Shown here: piece by piece, positions 22,779 through 34,700 of the stretch
How the letters are laid out: each line of letters opens with the position of its first letter
How positions within the stretch are numbered: the first letter of the stretch is position 1
NCBI RefSeq assembly: GCF_032362555.1
Contig: NC_083520.1
Span: 1 to 64,000, forward strand
From: Amyelois transitella
Lineage: Eukaryota; Arthropoda; Insecta; Lepidoptera; Pyralidae
Direction: 5' to 3'
DNA: 64,000 bases
The notes under the pieces: generated by a model
Databases searched by the model: none
Told to the model about the DNA's origin: nothing
Seen by the model: only the letters and a program-made list of their open reading frames with translations
Made by a program: the position numbers and the translations under genes

Positions 22779-25700
22779 CTATGAGTAGATTGTCATCAGG
22801 ATCATCTGAAAATGTAAAAGAAATACACGTTGTGGATTATACGAGTTAATTAATGCACTTTACAATAATATTAACACACGAACCTCTTCCAAAGATAATG
22901 GGTTAGACTTCATCTTGGTATCCAGGCTCCGGTAACGCTCTGAAACAACAGATTTGGGTCATTGGTATTGAATGTACTCATTTTTCTTGATAAAATGTAA
23001 ATAAAGTGTACGATTAATCGAAAAGTAATTTGAGATATATCTTTTAATAATCTGAATGATGTCTCTTAGTAAAGTCTGTGAGTAACGGTTCTAGTGCGGC
23101 AGTGAGGTCGCGAGGCCGTTACCGTGCGCGAGGTGCAGCCGCGCGAGCGCCAGCAGCGCGGCGTCGGGCGGCAGGCGCAGGCCGCGCGCGAACCGCAGCA
23201 CCACGCACTCCACCACCTTGTTGCTGGCCGCCACGCCCGCCGCCCGCAGCAGCGCGCGCGTGCCGTACGCGGACACCGCCCCGCCGCACGCGCGCCCGCG
23301 CGTTAGTGCCGGCCGCCAGTACGCCAGCAGCGCGGCCAGCGCGGGCAGCTCGTGCGCCGGCAGCCGCCCGCTCAGCGCCGCGTCGCGCAGCGCCACCAGC
23401 GCGCGGCACAGCTCGCGCGAGGGCCGCGCCGGCAGCAGCGCGCGCCAGTGGCGCCGCAGCAGCGCGCGCAGCTGCTCCGCGTCTATGCTCTCCCGCTACG
23501 ACACACATTATTGTTAAGCTTAAGTACTATCAGATAAATAAAGGTGAACTTTTACCCTGAAGGGCCCGACATTCACAGTACAGCGGCGACCGTTCAAGTT
23601 GGGCTGTTAACGTGGACCCGCACTGCAGCGAATGACAAGTTCTACTGTATTGGTATCCATACTTATAATCCCGAGCTGCTTCAGCATATATGATGGAAAG
23701 TTGTAAAAAGACAGTTATCTTGATGAGCGTATACCTGGTCAGGTTTGAGGCTGGCCAGCATCTTGTCGGCGACGTGGCGCACCTCGGGCGGCACAGCGGC
23801 GGGGTCGACGGAGACCTCGCGCCACAGGTCGCGCAGCAGCGCGTTGTCGTCGTTGAGCTCCCACACGGCGGAGCTCTCGTCCGTGAGGATCCGCAGCAGG
23901 AAGGCGGCGTCCGTGTGCGCCGGCCGCGTGTGCGGCACCACCACGTAGCGCCCCGCCGGCAGAGTGAAGAACGTCGCCACCTGCCGTCAGAAACTTACAT
24001 TACCTCATTGTACATTCAATTCTAATTCTACATTCTTCGTCAACATCACTTCTTTTGGTTCCGCAACATTACATGTAGACAGAGTCAATGGAAGGCCACG
24101 ACTTTGACTGGCAGACTATGGAAATAACAATGAATATAACGGATTAGTAATAACCGTTAAATGCAGAAGAGACAGCCCTTAGACAAGTGACTGGGTACCT
24201 CTCTGGCGCGGCACTCGTGCGTGACGTCGAGCGGCGCGCGCGCGCGGTCGCGCGGCGCGGCGCCCGGCGGCAGCTCGTACACGGCGAACCCGACGGCGTG
24301 CAGCCGCCGCGCGCGCTCCGGCCAGTACTGCTGCGACACCGCCACCACCACGTGGCACTTGCGCGACCCCGTCACCTGCCACACCATGTCACTGTCTTCA
24401 TAGCTGATAAAACTTGTTGAAGGTTTGTCGCCACCATTAAACGATTATTGATCACGTGAAAAGAAAAGTTGAGGCGTACCTGCACGTGGAAGTGCGGGTT
24501 GGCGCGCGCGGTGGGCGCGTCGGACGGGCCGCCGGCGTTGTAGCCGCGCCGCCAGCGCCGCCGCGCCAGCACCGCGCGCCACGGGCGGCGCGTGCGCAGC
24601 GCGGGCTCGCGCAGCCAGTCGTCCGGCCCCACGTGCACCAGCTCGAGGCGCGCGAACCGGGCGCTGAACTCCGCGAACGACATCCTGCGACGCGTGCGCA
24701 CCATACACGATTACCAATGTATTGAATTTTTACAATCAATTGTCCTTATTTATAACATTTCATTAATCTACTTGATACTTAATAATCAGATTAATTTACT
24801 TATAATTTATTCTACTACACAAAAAAATGTTACCCAAACTGTCAAAAGGGCAAAAAAAAACAATTTTTAAAATCTAACTTTTACATCCTGGCAATTAAAA
24901 TGAGTCCTAAATGAGGTTCAAAATGTTCCTCATCTTTATCAACGATGTAGTAAGTAAAGTGGCTAACTTACACATATATACTAATATTATAAAGCTGAAG
25001 AGTTTGTTTGTTTGTTTGTTTGAACGCGCTAATCTCAGGTACTACTGGTTCGAATTGAAAAATTATTTTTATGTTGAATAGACCATTTATCGAGGATTTA
25101 GGCTATACAACATCACGCTGCAACTATTAGGAGCGACGAAATAAAATTAAATGTGAAAAATACGGGGAAAATTATTCATCCATTTAGGGCTTCCGTGCGC
25201 TGCGAAAACGGTTCAAAATACCAAAAATATATGTTTGAAAGAATTATACCTCTTAAAATAATCTAAATAAATGTCCACGACAGTAATATGTCTATCTTTT
25301 AAGATTAACTCACTAGAACCGTTTTTATGGTAATCAATTTTGGTTATTTGCGTGGACCAAGAACAGTCTGGAGAATGACGTTCGTAAATGCCACAAAGAC
25401 TATAATTGCTGTGGGATTTGAGACTCTTCCACGCGTGCGAAGTCGCGGGCAACAGCTAGTAACAAATATAATCCATTAAATTATGTACTTAAATGTAATA
25501 ATTATGTGACGGTAAATAGTTTTAAAACTAAATATGTAATCATGAATGTAGTATCTACAGTTGTCAGCGGATTCGCATGATAATAGCACTGACATTGAGA
25601 TAGTTTTGGTGGAAATGAGAGCGAGTGCCTCCTCAACAATACAGCCGCCACATGCAGCTCCGGCGGCGGCGAGAGGTCGCGGATCCGGAGCGTGGGAACG

Positions 25701-28700
25701 CCGCGCCTGCGCCGGCGCCGGCTGCGCACGCTCACTTACATACTTATCTAAATTGTTTTAGTTAAGTTCTTGTATAAAATACATTTGGTATAATGTTCGC
25801 TCCGTCATTTCTATGTAACTACCTACCTATGCCTTGTAATATTGAATTCAATTGCCAAAAACTTTCGATTTTCCTACAATGTGATTTCAGTTTTATTTCT
25901 AAACTATATTTTTCCCACAGCTCTACTCGCGTTAAACTAAAATTCTTAGAATAAATGATGTTTTTATCAAAATCAAACATGGGTTATAAAGAGAAAGAAA
26001 GTTTTACGGACAGATAAAACGACATATTCATTCATAATTTCAGTATGGACTTGTTTGGATTAACCAATTACAAGTATAGATTTTGTATTGTCAACTATGG
26101 TAAAAAGCTTTATCGAAACAGTTAAAGAATTAAGTATTTTAAAGAAATAATAGCGGAAGTATGAAACTTTCATACGACCCGGCTTTTCTAAATATGTGGG
26201 GCAGTGCTATGAAAGTTAGAAGGAGTTGATAAAAACAGTATATCACGTGTGTGCCGACCAGAACTCGTCGGGGCCGGCCGCCAGCAGGTCGCGGTCGGCG
26301 GCGGCGAGCGCGGCCAGCTCGGCGCTGGGCGGGCCCCACGCGCCGCGCCACGCGCCGCCCGCCGCCGCGCGCAGCCGCACGAGCGCGCCCGCCTCCGCGC
26401 CCGCCTCCGCCTCCGCCTCCGCCCGCACGCGAGCCAAGCCCGACACGCAGTACGGGTGTCCGCCGATCAGGCCCAGCCGCTGGGGGACCGAGTGGAAGAC
26501 ACTTCAATAATGTTCTACAATGTTTTTTGTGTGTGTTACCTTAATATATCTGGCGGTAAGCATGTCGAGGACTAAGGTGGTGTATGCAAACTCAGGAGAA
26601 CATAGACGTGGGAAAGAAATGTCTAATTTTAGCAGATCGGGAGGCACTTTGGCTAGAGATATCGAGCTAACGCGTATAGCTCACCGGAGTGTGCTTGGGC
26701 TGGTGGGCGGCGGTGGCGACGAGCAGCGTGGAGCGCGGCACGGCGGAGTTGAGCACGTGGAAGGTGAGCGCGGCGGGCGGCTGCAGCGGGAAGCTCTGCA
26801 CCACGCCGCCGCTGGCGTCCTGCAGCGCCTGCCACAGCGCCGCGTCGCGCACCGCCGGGTACGACCCGTACAGCCTGCGGGGGACATTTACTCTTCAACT
26901 TGCTGTCACACACACACACACACACACAGTAGGTTTAGGTATGTATAATTCTAAATCTCATCATCAAAGAAGTTATTTCAAGACTGTTAGGTTTATCTAC
27001 CTCGTATGGAATAGGAGCGTGATATATTTATTTATTTACGCCAATAATACAACAGTATCCTCTTGAAGTTTTTGGCAAAGAATTCTAATATAACAAAATA
27101 TTACTATATATGACTTTTGCTGGGGCTGTCGACCGGTGGTTATCGACGGAATAATTTTCAGATGATTTGGGAATAGAGGTAACAGGAGGGAGACAATTTC
27201 CATAGACTTGGATATGTTCCACTGCGAATTGCAATATTAATAATGTGACGTGAAGGCTGCGACATAATCTCGAAATATTTTTGAAAAAAGAGAGGCGCTA
27301 TCTTGGACCATAGATGATTCGAACTTCAGTTTGTTGATTGCCCATTTTATATCATTGTCATTGAAATTAACAATATCTACATTGGTACCACCTGGGAAGG
27401 TTTGTGTATAACTTATAGACAGGAGTTTCAGTCAAAAAAAAACCCTTCCCAAATATTTATGTGGTATAATAGAACTATACTAGATTGTAATAGTTGAGGC
27501 GACTAACTTGGCATAAGCTTTTTCCAACAAAGGCAGCGTGAAGTCTGCGCGCGCGACGGCGCGGCTCCCCAGCAGGCGGCCCGCGCGCGTCGGCAGCCGG
27601 TCGTCCACGCGCACCTCGCGCCACTCGCTCCACACCCAAAATCGGAACCTGCCAGTCGTTTACTCATCAATTCATATATTTTTCAAACTGTCATGATCCA
27701 GTATGTTAGTTGACGATGTTGACAAAGTCTGAAATCCATAAAATGTTTAATTTTATGGATTACAGTCAAGTTCGGTTCGGTTCAACAATAAGATAAATTT
27801 ACGTGTACAAAAAGTCCCAATTTTCTAGTTAATCTTCGCCGTTTTCTATTAAAGATCAGGTTGCCGAAATCCAGTCAATACTAAGACAAAAATGTCGGCA
27901 AGGTGTCCTAGCTCCATAAATGCAGCGGCTCTGAGGGGTAACTCCTCAAAGTTTGAAATTGAAGATATTACCGAAAGAGACCGCAGTAGCCGACGCGGAA
28001 GGACTGCGGCGGCGCGACGCGCGCGAGCAGGCGCGGCGTGCCGCACAGAGCGGCGCACGCGCGCCACAGAGCGCCGCAGCTCAGCACTCCCGCGCCATCC
28101 GCTTCTACGCGCCATCTACGCACGTGACACACACAACATGCTACATTCAGTCAGAAAAGTATCGGGAATGGATTATTTATTTATGGTTCCAAATTCAAAT
28201 TTTTGTTTTTTTGTTGTTGTTAGATTGGCACAACTGTTTTCCATTTTGGCGCGGAGTTTGAGTTGCATCTGTTGTTTACATTAAATACAGTGCTATTTTT
28301 AGTTATATCATATCTAGTGTGTATTGCTAATTTCATAATGGATAAAAACATCGAACAAAGAGTGTGTCTTAAATTTTGCATTGCCAATGGAATATCGTGT
28401 TCGGAGTCACTGAATATGTTACAGAAGGCTTACGGTGAATCGACTTTATCAAAAACTCGTGCTTATGAGTGTTACAAAGCGTTCAAAAGCGGTCGAGATG
28501 TGATGGAAGATTTGCCTCGCTCTGGTAGGCCATCAACGTCTGCAACTGAAGTTAACATCGCAAAAGTGAAGGAAATAGTGACTGAAAATCCTCATTCAAC
28601 TTTGAGAGAGATAGCCACCGAACTTTCTGTATCTCACGAGTCGATCCGTACCATTTTAACTAATAATTTGGGTATGAAACATGTTGCCGCTCGGCTAGTC

Positions 28701-31700
28701 CCAAAAGACCTGAATTTTTTTCAAAAGCTCCATCGCATGAGAGTCGCTGAGGACATGCTAGAACGAGTCAATTCCGACCCAACATTCATGAAACGCATTG
28801 TTACTGGTGACGAGACGTGGGTTTACGAGTTTGACATGCAAACTAGTCAACAAGCTTCGGAGTGGCGCCTTCCAACTGAACCGAAACCGAAAAAACCACG
28901 CCAAAGTCGTTCAAAAGTCAAAGTCATGTTGACTGTTTTCTTTGACTATCGCGGTGTTGTGCACTCGGAATTCTTGCCGGAAGGTCAAACGGTAAATAAG
29001 GAATATTATTTGAGTGTTATGCGGCGTTTAAGAGAGCAAATCCGACGAAAAAGGCCAGATTTGTGGAAAGAAAATTCTTGGATTTTGCACCATGTGTTAG
29101 AATTATTTTATTTTAATTTGTTTTATTTTAAAATACTAGTTATAAGGAAAAGGTTTTAATATAAAAATGTCGATGATTAAAAGTATTGTTTTTGATGAGC
29201 GGCCATTTTGACTGAAACGAATTCATTGCTTGGCGGGCATTTGTATCGTGAGGATTACGATTGGTTTCCGCTGAATAAATTTGATTATAATATTAACAAA
29301 TACTTGTTTTATTCCTGATCACTTCTGAATTATTCTATTAGTTCAGAAGTGGGATTAAACAGGAATATTACTTAATATTCTAATCACGCCCATATTTTTG
29401 GTATTTGGATTTGACTGGACAGGTAAAAAAAATAATTGGTCGAAAATAAAGGTGAGTTAAAACTTATGTTTATTTTTTTGTTAATCCGTAAAAATCTAAT
29501 CAATCACGAGTAATAGGAAAAAAGAAATAATGTTAAAATGTATTTTGGTGATGTTTTTAGGTATATGCAAATGAAAATTTGAAAAAAAAAACAGTTTTAT
29601 ATTTTGTGTTAATTTTTAATCCATCAATATCCAACTAATCATGGCGGATTGGGAGACATATATTGTTTAAACATAATTTAGTGATGTTGTTCCACTATAA
29701 CAAATGATAATTTGTTATTTATAATTTAAAACAACTAGCTAGGTATATGAGGCAATCAAATTAATGAAAACATGTTAGTAATTTTATCACCCAAACTGAT
29801 TACAGATTGTTAGAAATAAACGAGATTTGAATAAATAACCAGGAGTTTTATTGTAACAAAAATGACACCAGCAGATTTATTTCTTAGGAATTGACAAGCT
29901 AGACATAAACATAGACACAAACAACAATTTCAAATTATAAATTCAACACTCTCTCCAAATTGTTGCGGTCCTTAACCTTCATAAATATGTAATACAATAA
30001 TAGTACACACATATGTTAAAACAATAGACTTAAAACAATTTTTACAACATCTGACCAATTCCTAATTTATTTCTAAGATACTGATATCTAACTTTTGTTA
30101 ACGCTTTCGTAAATATATCAGCACTTTGTTCAGAACTAGATATATAATTCAAATCAATAATTTTTGCTTCATATTTTTCTTAAACAAATTTATATTTTAT
30201 ATCTATGTGTTTGCAACGTTTATGATAATTCTCATTTTTAATGACAGAAATTGCACTTTGATTATCTATGTTAAGAACAAAACAATCCTGCCTATACTCA
30301 TTTATATCTAACAAAAGCCTCTTTAACCAAATAATTTCTTTCGTTGCACAACACGCAGCCATAAATTCCGCTTCTGTCGTTGACAGTGCTACGCTTTGTT
30401 GACGCTGACTCGCCCATGTTACAGCAGCACCATTTTTGATGAAAACATATCCCGTCATAGACCTTCTTGTTTCTGTATCATTTGCAAAATCAGCATCGCT
30501 GTAACATTCTACTACATTTTGTTTACTTGGTTTAAAACATAGACCATATGTCTTAGTCTCTTTTAAATATTTAAATATCTTTTTCACAGCATTCCAGTGA
30601 CTATGGTCATAACAATCAAGAAATCGACTTAATAAACTCACACCAAACATGATATCAGGTCGACTAACTATAGCCAAATGCATCAAAGACCCAACTGCTT
30701 CTCTATATGGTATTTTCTTATCTACATCTGATGTATTTTTTTCTAACTTCGTGTTTGGGTCTACTGGTATACTGTTTCCATTGGCTTCACTCATATTAAA
30801 CTTGCTAAGTAATTTTTCAACATATTTGGATTGATGTAAGCATATGTAGTCTTCTCCTCTGTCTATTTGAAGTCCAACAAAATTCTTAACTTCACATACT
30901 TTTACTATAAAGTTCTCCTTTAAATCATGGATTACTTTTTCTAATACTATTTCCTCTTTACAAATTATTAATCCGTCATCTACATATAATAATAAATATA
31001 CTTCAGTCCCATCAAAGTTGCCAGTGTAAACACATTTATCAGAATGACTATTAGTGAAACCGAACTTCTTTAATACTGAATCAAATTTATGATTCCAGCA
31101 CCTAGGTGCTTGTTTTAGGCCATATAAGGACCTTTTAAGTTTACATACAACTCCTTCAGGTACGTCTAAACCTTCAGGTGGGGACATATATATATTTTCA
31201 GTTATATCACCATAGAGAAAAGCTGTTTTGATGTCAAACTGTATCATTTTTAGATTATCTTGACATACTTTAGAAAGCAACACTCTAACGGAATCATATC
31301 TGACAGTTGGTGAAAACGTTTCCTTGTAATCTATGTCATATCTTTGTGAACATCCCATAGCGCATAATCTTGATTTGTAGATTGGTGGAGAAGTATTATC
31401 TTTTATTCTAAAAACCCACTTACAACCAATAATTTTTGCACCATCAGGTTTCTTCACCAGCTCCCATGTTTCGTTTACTTCGTGTGCTTTCAGTTCTTCT
31501 TTAATAGAATTTTCCCATTTTTCTTTTTCTGAAGATGACACTGCTTCTCGGTATGTTCTTGGTGTATCATCTTGTTGGTCATCATCTTGACAAATGTAAG
31601 TATTAGATTCATGTTGTTTAATATTTTTACTTTTAGATCTAGTTGTTATATTACTAATCTCAGTTGTATTTATTTCTCTTTCAGGTACATACATGGAATC

Positions 31701-34700
31701 ATCATTTGAAAAGAACGACTCATCATTATCATCAGATGAAGTTTCTGATAACTTACTTATTTCATTACTTTCTAAAGTTTCTGTCGGTATACTATCATTA
31801 TTTTGTTTAACTGTAGTACTATTTTCACTTTCAGACAGCGGAACCGTAATGAATTTTCTTTGTATCGAGTTTTCCATAAATACAACATCTCTACTTATAA
31901 GTATCTTTCTTGCTTTAGTATCTAATAATCTATATCCTTTAGTAGTATCTGAATAACCAACAAAAATCATTTTACTTGCCTTGCTATCCAGTTTCTTACG
32001 TTTAGAGTCAGGTACATGTACCATTACTTCACATCCAAAAATTCTCATGTGTTTCAAATTAGGCTTCTTCCCGGACCATTTTTCTTCAGGGGTAACGTAT
32101 GAAATAGATCTTGTTGGACATCGATTGGTAATGTATGCTGCTGCTGCTACTGCTTCTGCCCAATAGTATTTCTGTAAATTAGCATTAAGTAACATGCAAC
32201 GAGCTCTCTCTATTAAAGTACGGTTCATACGTTCCGCTAACCCATTTTGCTGAGGGGTATATGGATTAGAAGTTTCATGTATTATGCCTGAATTTTGAAT
32301 GTAATCTTGGAATTCATTACTTAGATACTCTCTCCCATTATCTGTTCTCATTCTTTTTATTTTAAGATCAAGCTGATTTTCTACCAATACTTTGAAATTC
32401 TTGAACTTACTAAAGACTTCAGACTTGCTATTAAGAAAATAAACAAATACTTTCCTGGTAAAGTCGTCCACGAAGGTAACAAAGTATTGAGCTCCGCCAA
32501 CTGACTTCACTTCTATAGGCCCACATAGATCGGAATGTATTAGCTCCAGCGGCTTTGTTGCTCGGGAGCCTACTTTAGGAAACGGCAGCCTGGACTGTTT
32601 TCCTTCTTGACAGTATTCACACACCTTATTCAAATTATTCTTACTCATTGTGATGCCTTCTGCACACTCGGTGAGTTTATTCAAATCTTTCAGCAGCCCT
32701 ACACGCCGTGTCAACCCATTATCGTCAAACGCTTTTTGTAAGTTTGTCCACACCTCTTTTGCCGTTTTTGCCTCTTGAATGTGTATGTAATTTACCGAGT
32801 CAACTAATAATATAATTTTTGCTTTTGCTTTCAGGTCGAGCTTCGGATCTACATTTTCATTCTCGATACAACACCATAGATCTTCATGTTGCAAATATGT
32901 TTGCACGGCAAATCTCCATGTATTATAGTTGTCTCGTCCAATTAATTTTTCAATAAGAGTCATAGCATTTGAAGCCATTTTGTGAAACAACATCCACAAA
33001 AAAATTTGACAACGGCGGCTGTAATATGTCGTATCTCTTTAGAGACCGGCGACCGAATTTCACTTTATTTATTTTACTGAATAATTATAAATAAAATCAG
33101 ATTAAGGTGCTGGGCCCATAACCTGTTAGAAATAAACGAGATTTGAATAAATAACCAGGAGTTTTATTGTAACAAAAATGACACCAGCAGATTTATTTTT
33201 TAGGAATTGACAAGCTAGACATAAACATAGACACAAACAACAATTTCAAATTATAAATTCAACACAGATCTATAATATGCCTAAAAGTCATTTTAAGTCG
33301 AGAAAGCGAGATTTTTTCTCGCGGAAAGATATGGAGCACGAGGACGAGGGCACACCTTCATACCGTAGCAGTCGCAGTCGTACGCGACGTTCTTACAAGC
33401 GACCGAGGAGGAGCAGACCTAGCGGACGACGTTCACGAACGTCCAGTGGGAGCTCGGGCCATTCAAGGTGCTCACGGAACAGAGGCTTCTCTACTAGAAG
33501 GCAAGACAGTTTCGATGAGAGCCCGCGGCGGTACAAGCGGCGCAGAACCGTGATTCGACAAGCGACCGTTAAGCGGTCTCGGAAATCGCCCGCTCGCTGT
33601 CGAGATCTTCTGAGATACGAAGAAGTTCCAGTCAGCGTAAAAGTGGAAGTCATCATAAGTGTCCAAGTACGGTGAGTAAAAATACTTGTATCAAAAGTAC
33701 TGAAAATTGCGGAAACAAAATTTCTTGTGAAAGCAATGCATGTAATTCTGAAGATAGTCGTAACTTTAGTATTCAAGATGTAATGGATTTGATAAAGTCG
33801 CTGCCTACATCGGCAACTCAATCACAAAATCACTTTAGTATGTCAACAAACGCGTTACCTGAATTCGATCCATCTAATAGAGAACAACCCGTTGATGTAT
33901 GGATTAATAAAGTTGAGGAATGTGCGTCACTGTATAAGTGGTCGGAGACACAACTTCTTCATTATGCGTTACCTAAACTTACTGGATTAGCTAAAGTATG
34001 GTACAATGGCTTACGTACTATAAAATATAATTGGACAGAATGGAAACAACAATTGGCATCGCAATTTCCCACTGTTGAAAATTATGCACAGATTTTACAT
34101 GAAATGTTAGATAGGAAGGTTAAGTCAAGTGAGTCATTAGAGACATATTATTACCATAAGATGAATTTATTAAATCGTTGTGAAATTAGTGGGGAAAAGG
34201 CAGTTGACTGTATTCTAGATGGGTTAGGTGATAGAGGATTAAGGCTAGGAGCACAAGCAGCTAATTACTCACAACCCGAGGAATTACTTTCTTTCTTGAA
34301 GTCTGTCAAAATAGATGATTCAAAAGAAAAATCATATCGGCAACCGTTCATGAAGAAACGTTTTGATGGTCCTAGTGATCACAATACAAAATCAAATATT
34401 TTGAAATGTTTTAATTGCAACGAGGTTGGACACCCTTCGTTTAAATGTACAAAACCGCTATTAACGTGTACTATATGTAAACGTCTTGGACATCAAAGCA
34501 TTAATTGTAAACGTTTGACTAAAACTAACTCAGATCAAAAAAAAACATCCGATAAAGAAAAAATAGTATCCGAGGTAAACTTAGCCGGTAGTCTGGATGA
34601 TAAATATGTGTTACCACTTACAGTTAATAATGAGCACATGACTTGTTATGTTGATTTAGGAAGTCAAAGTACATTGATTCGATTAAGTGATTTCAACAGA

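Noticed and set aside
27733..27762. Short hairpin AATCCATAAAA...TTTTATGGATT
   Set aside because: Small AT-rich palindrome, of a kind expected by chance in AT-rich introns.
28338..29094. Host SETMAR-like gene
   Set aside because: TIRs, TA flanks, 1.3-kb size and D34D show an ordinary mariner element.
33672..33674. GTG as start codon of gypsy gag-pol
   Set aside because: GTG starts are not expected in insects; the frame is open further upstream to about 33573, so the true start is probably in the shifted leader.
33277..33675. Host SR splicing factor fragment
   Set aside because: It lies inside the gypsy LTRs directly before gag, and the gag frame continues the RS-rich sequence.
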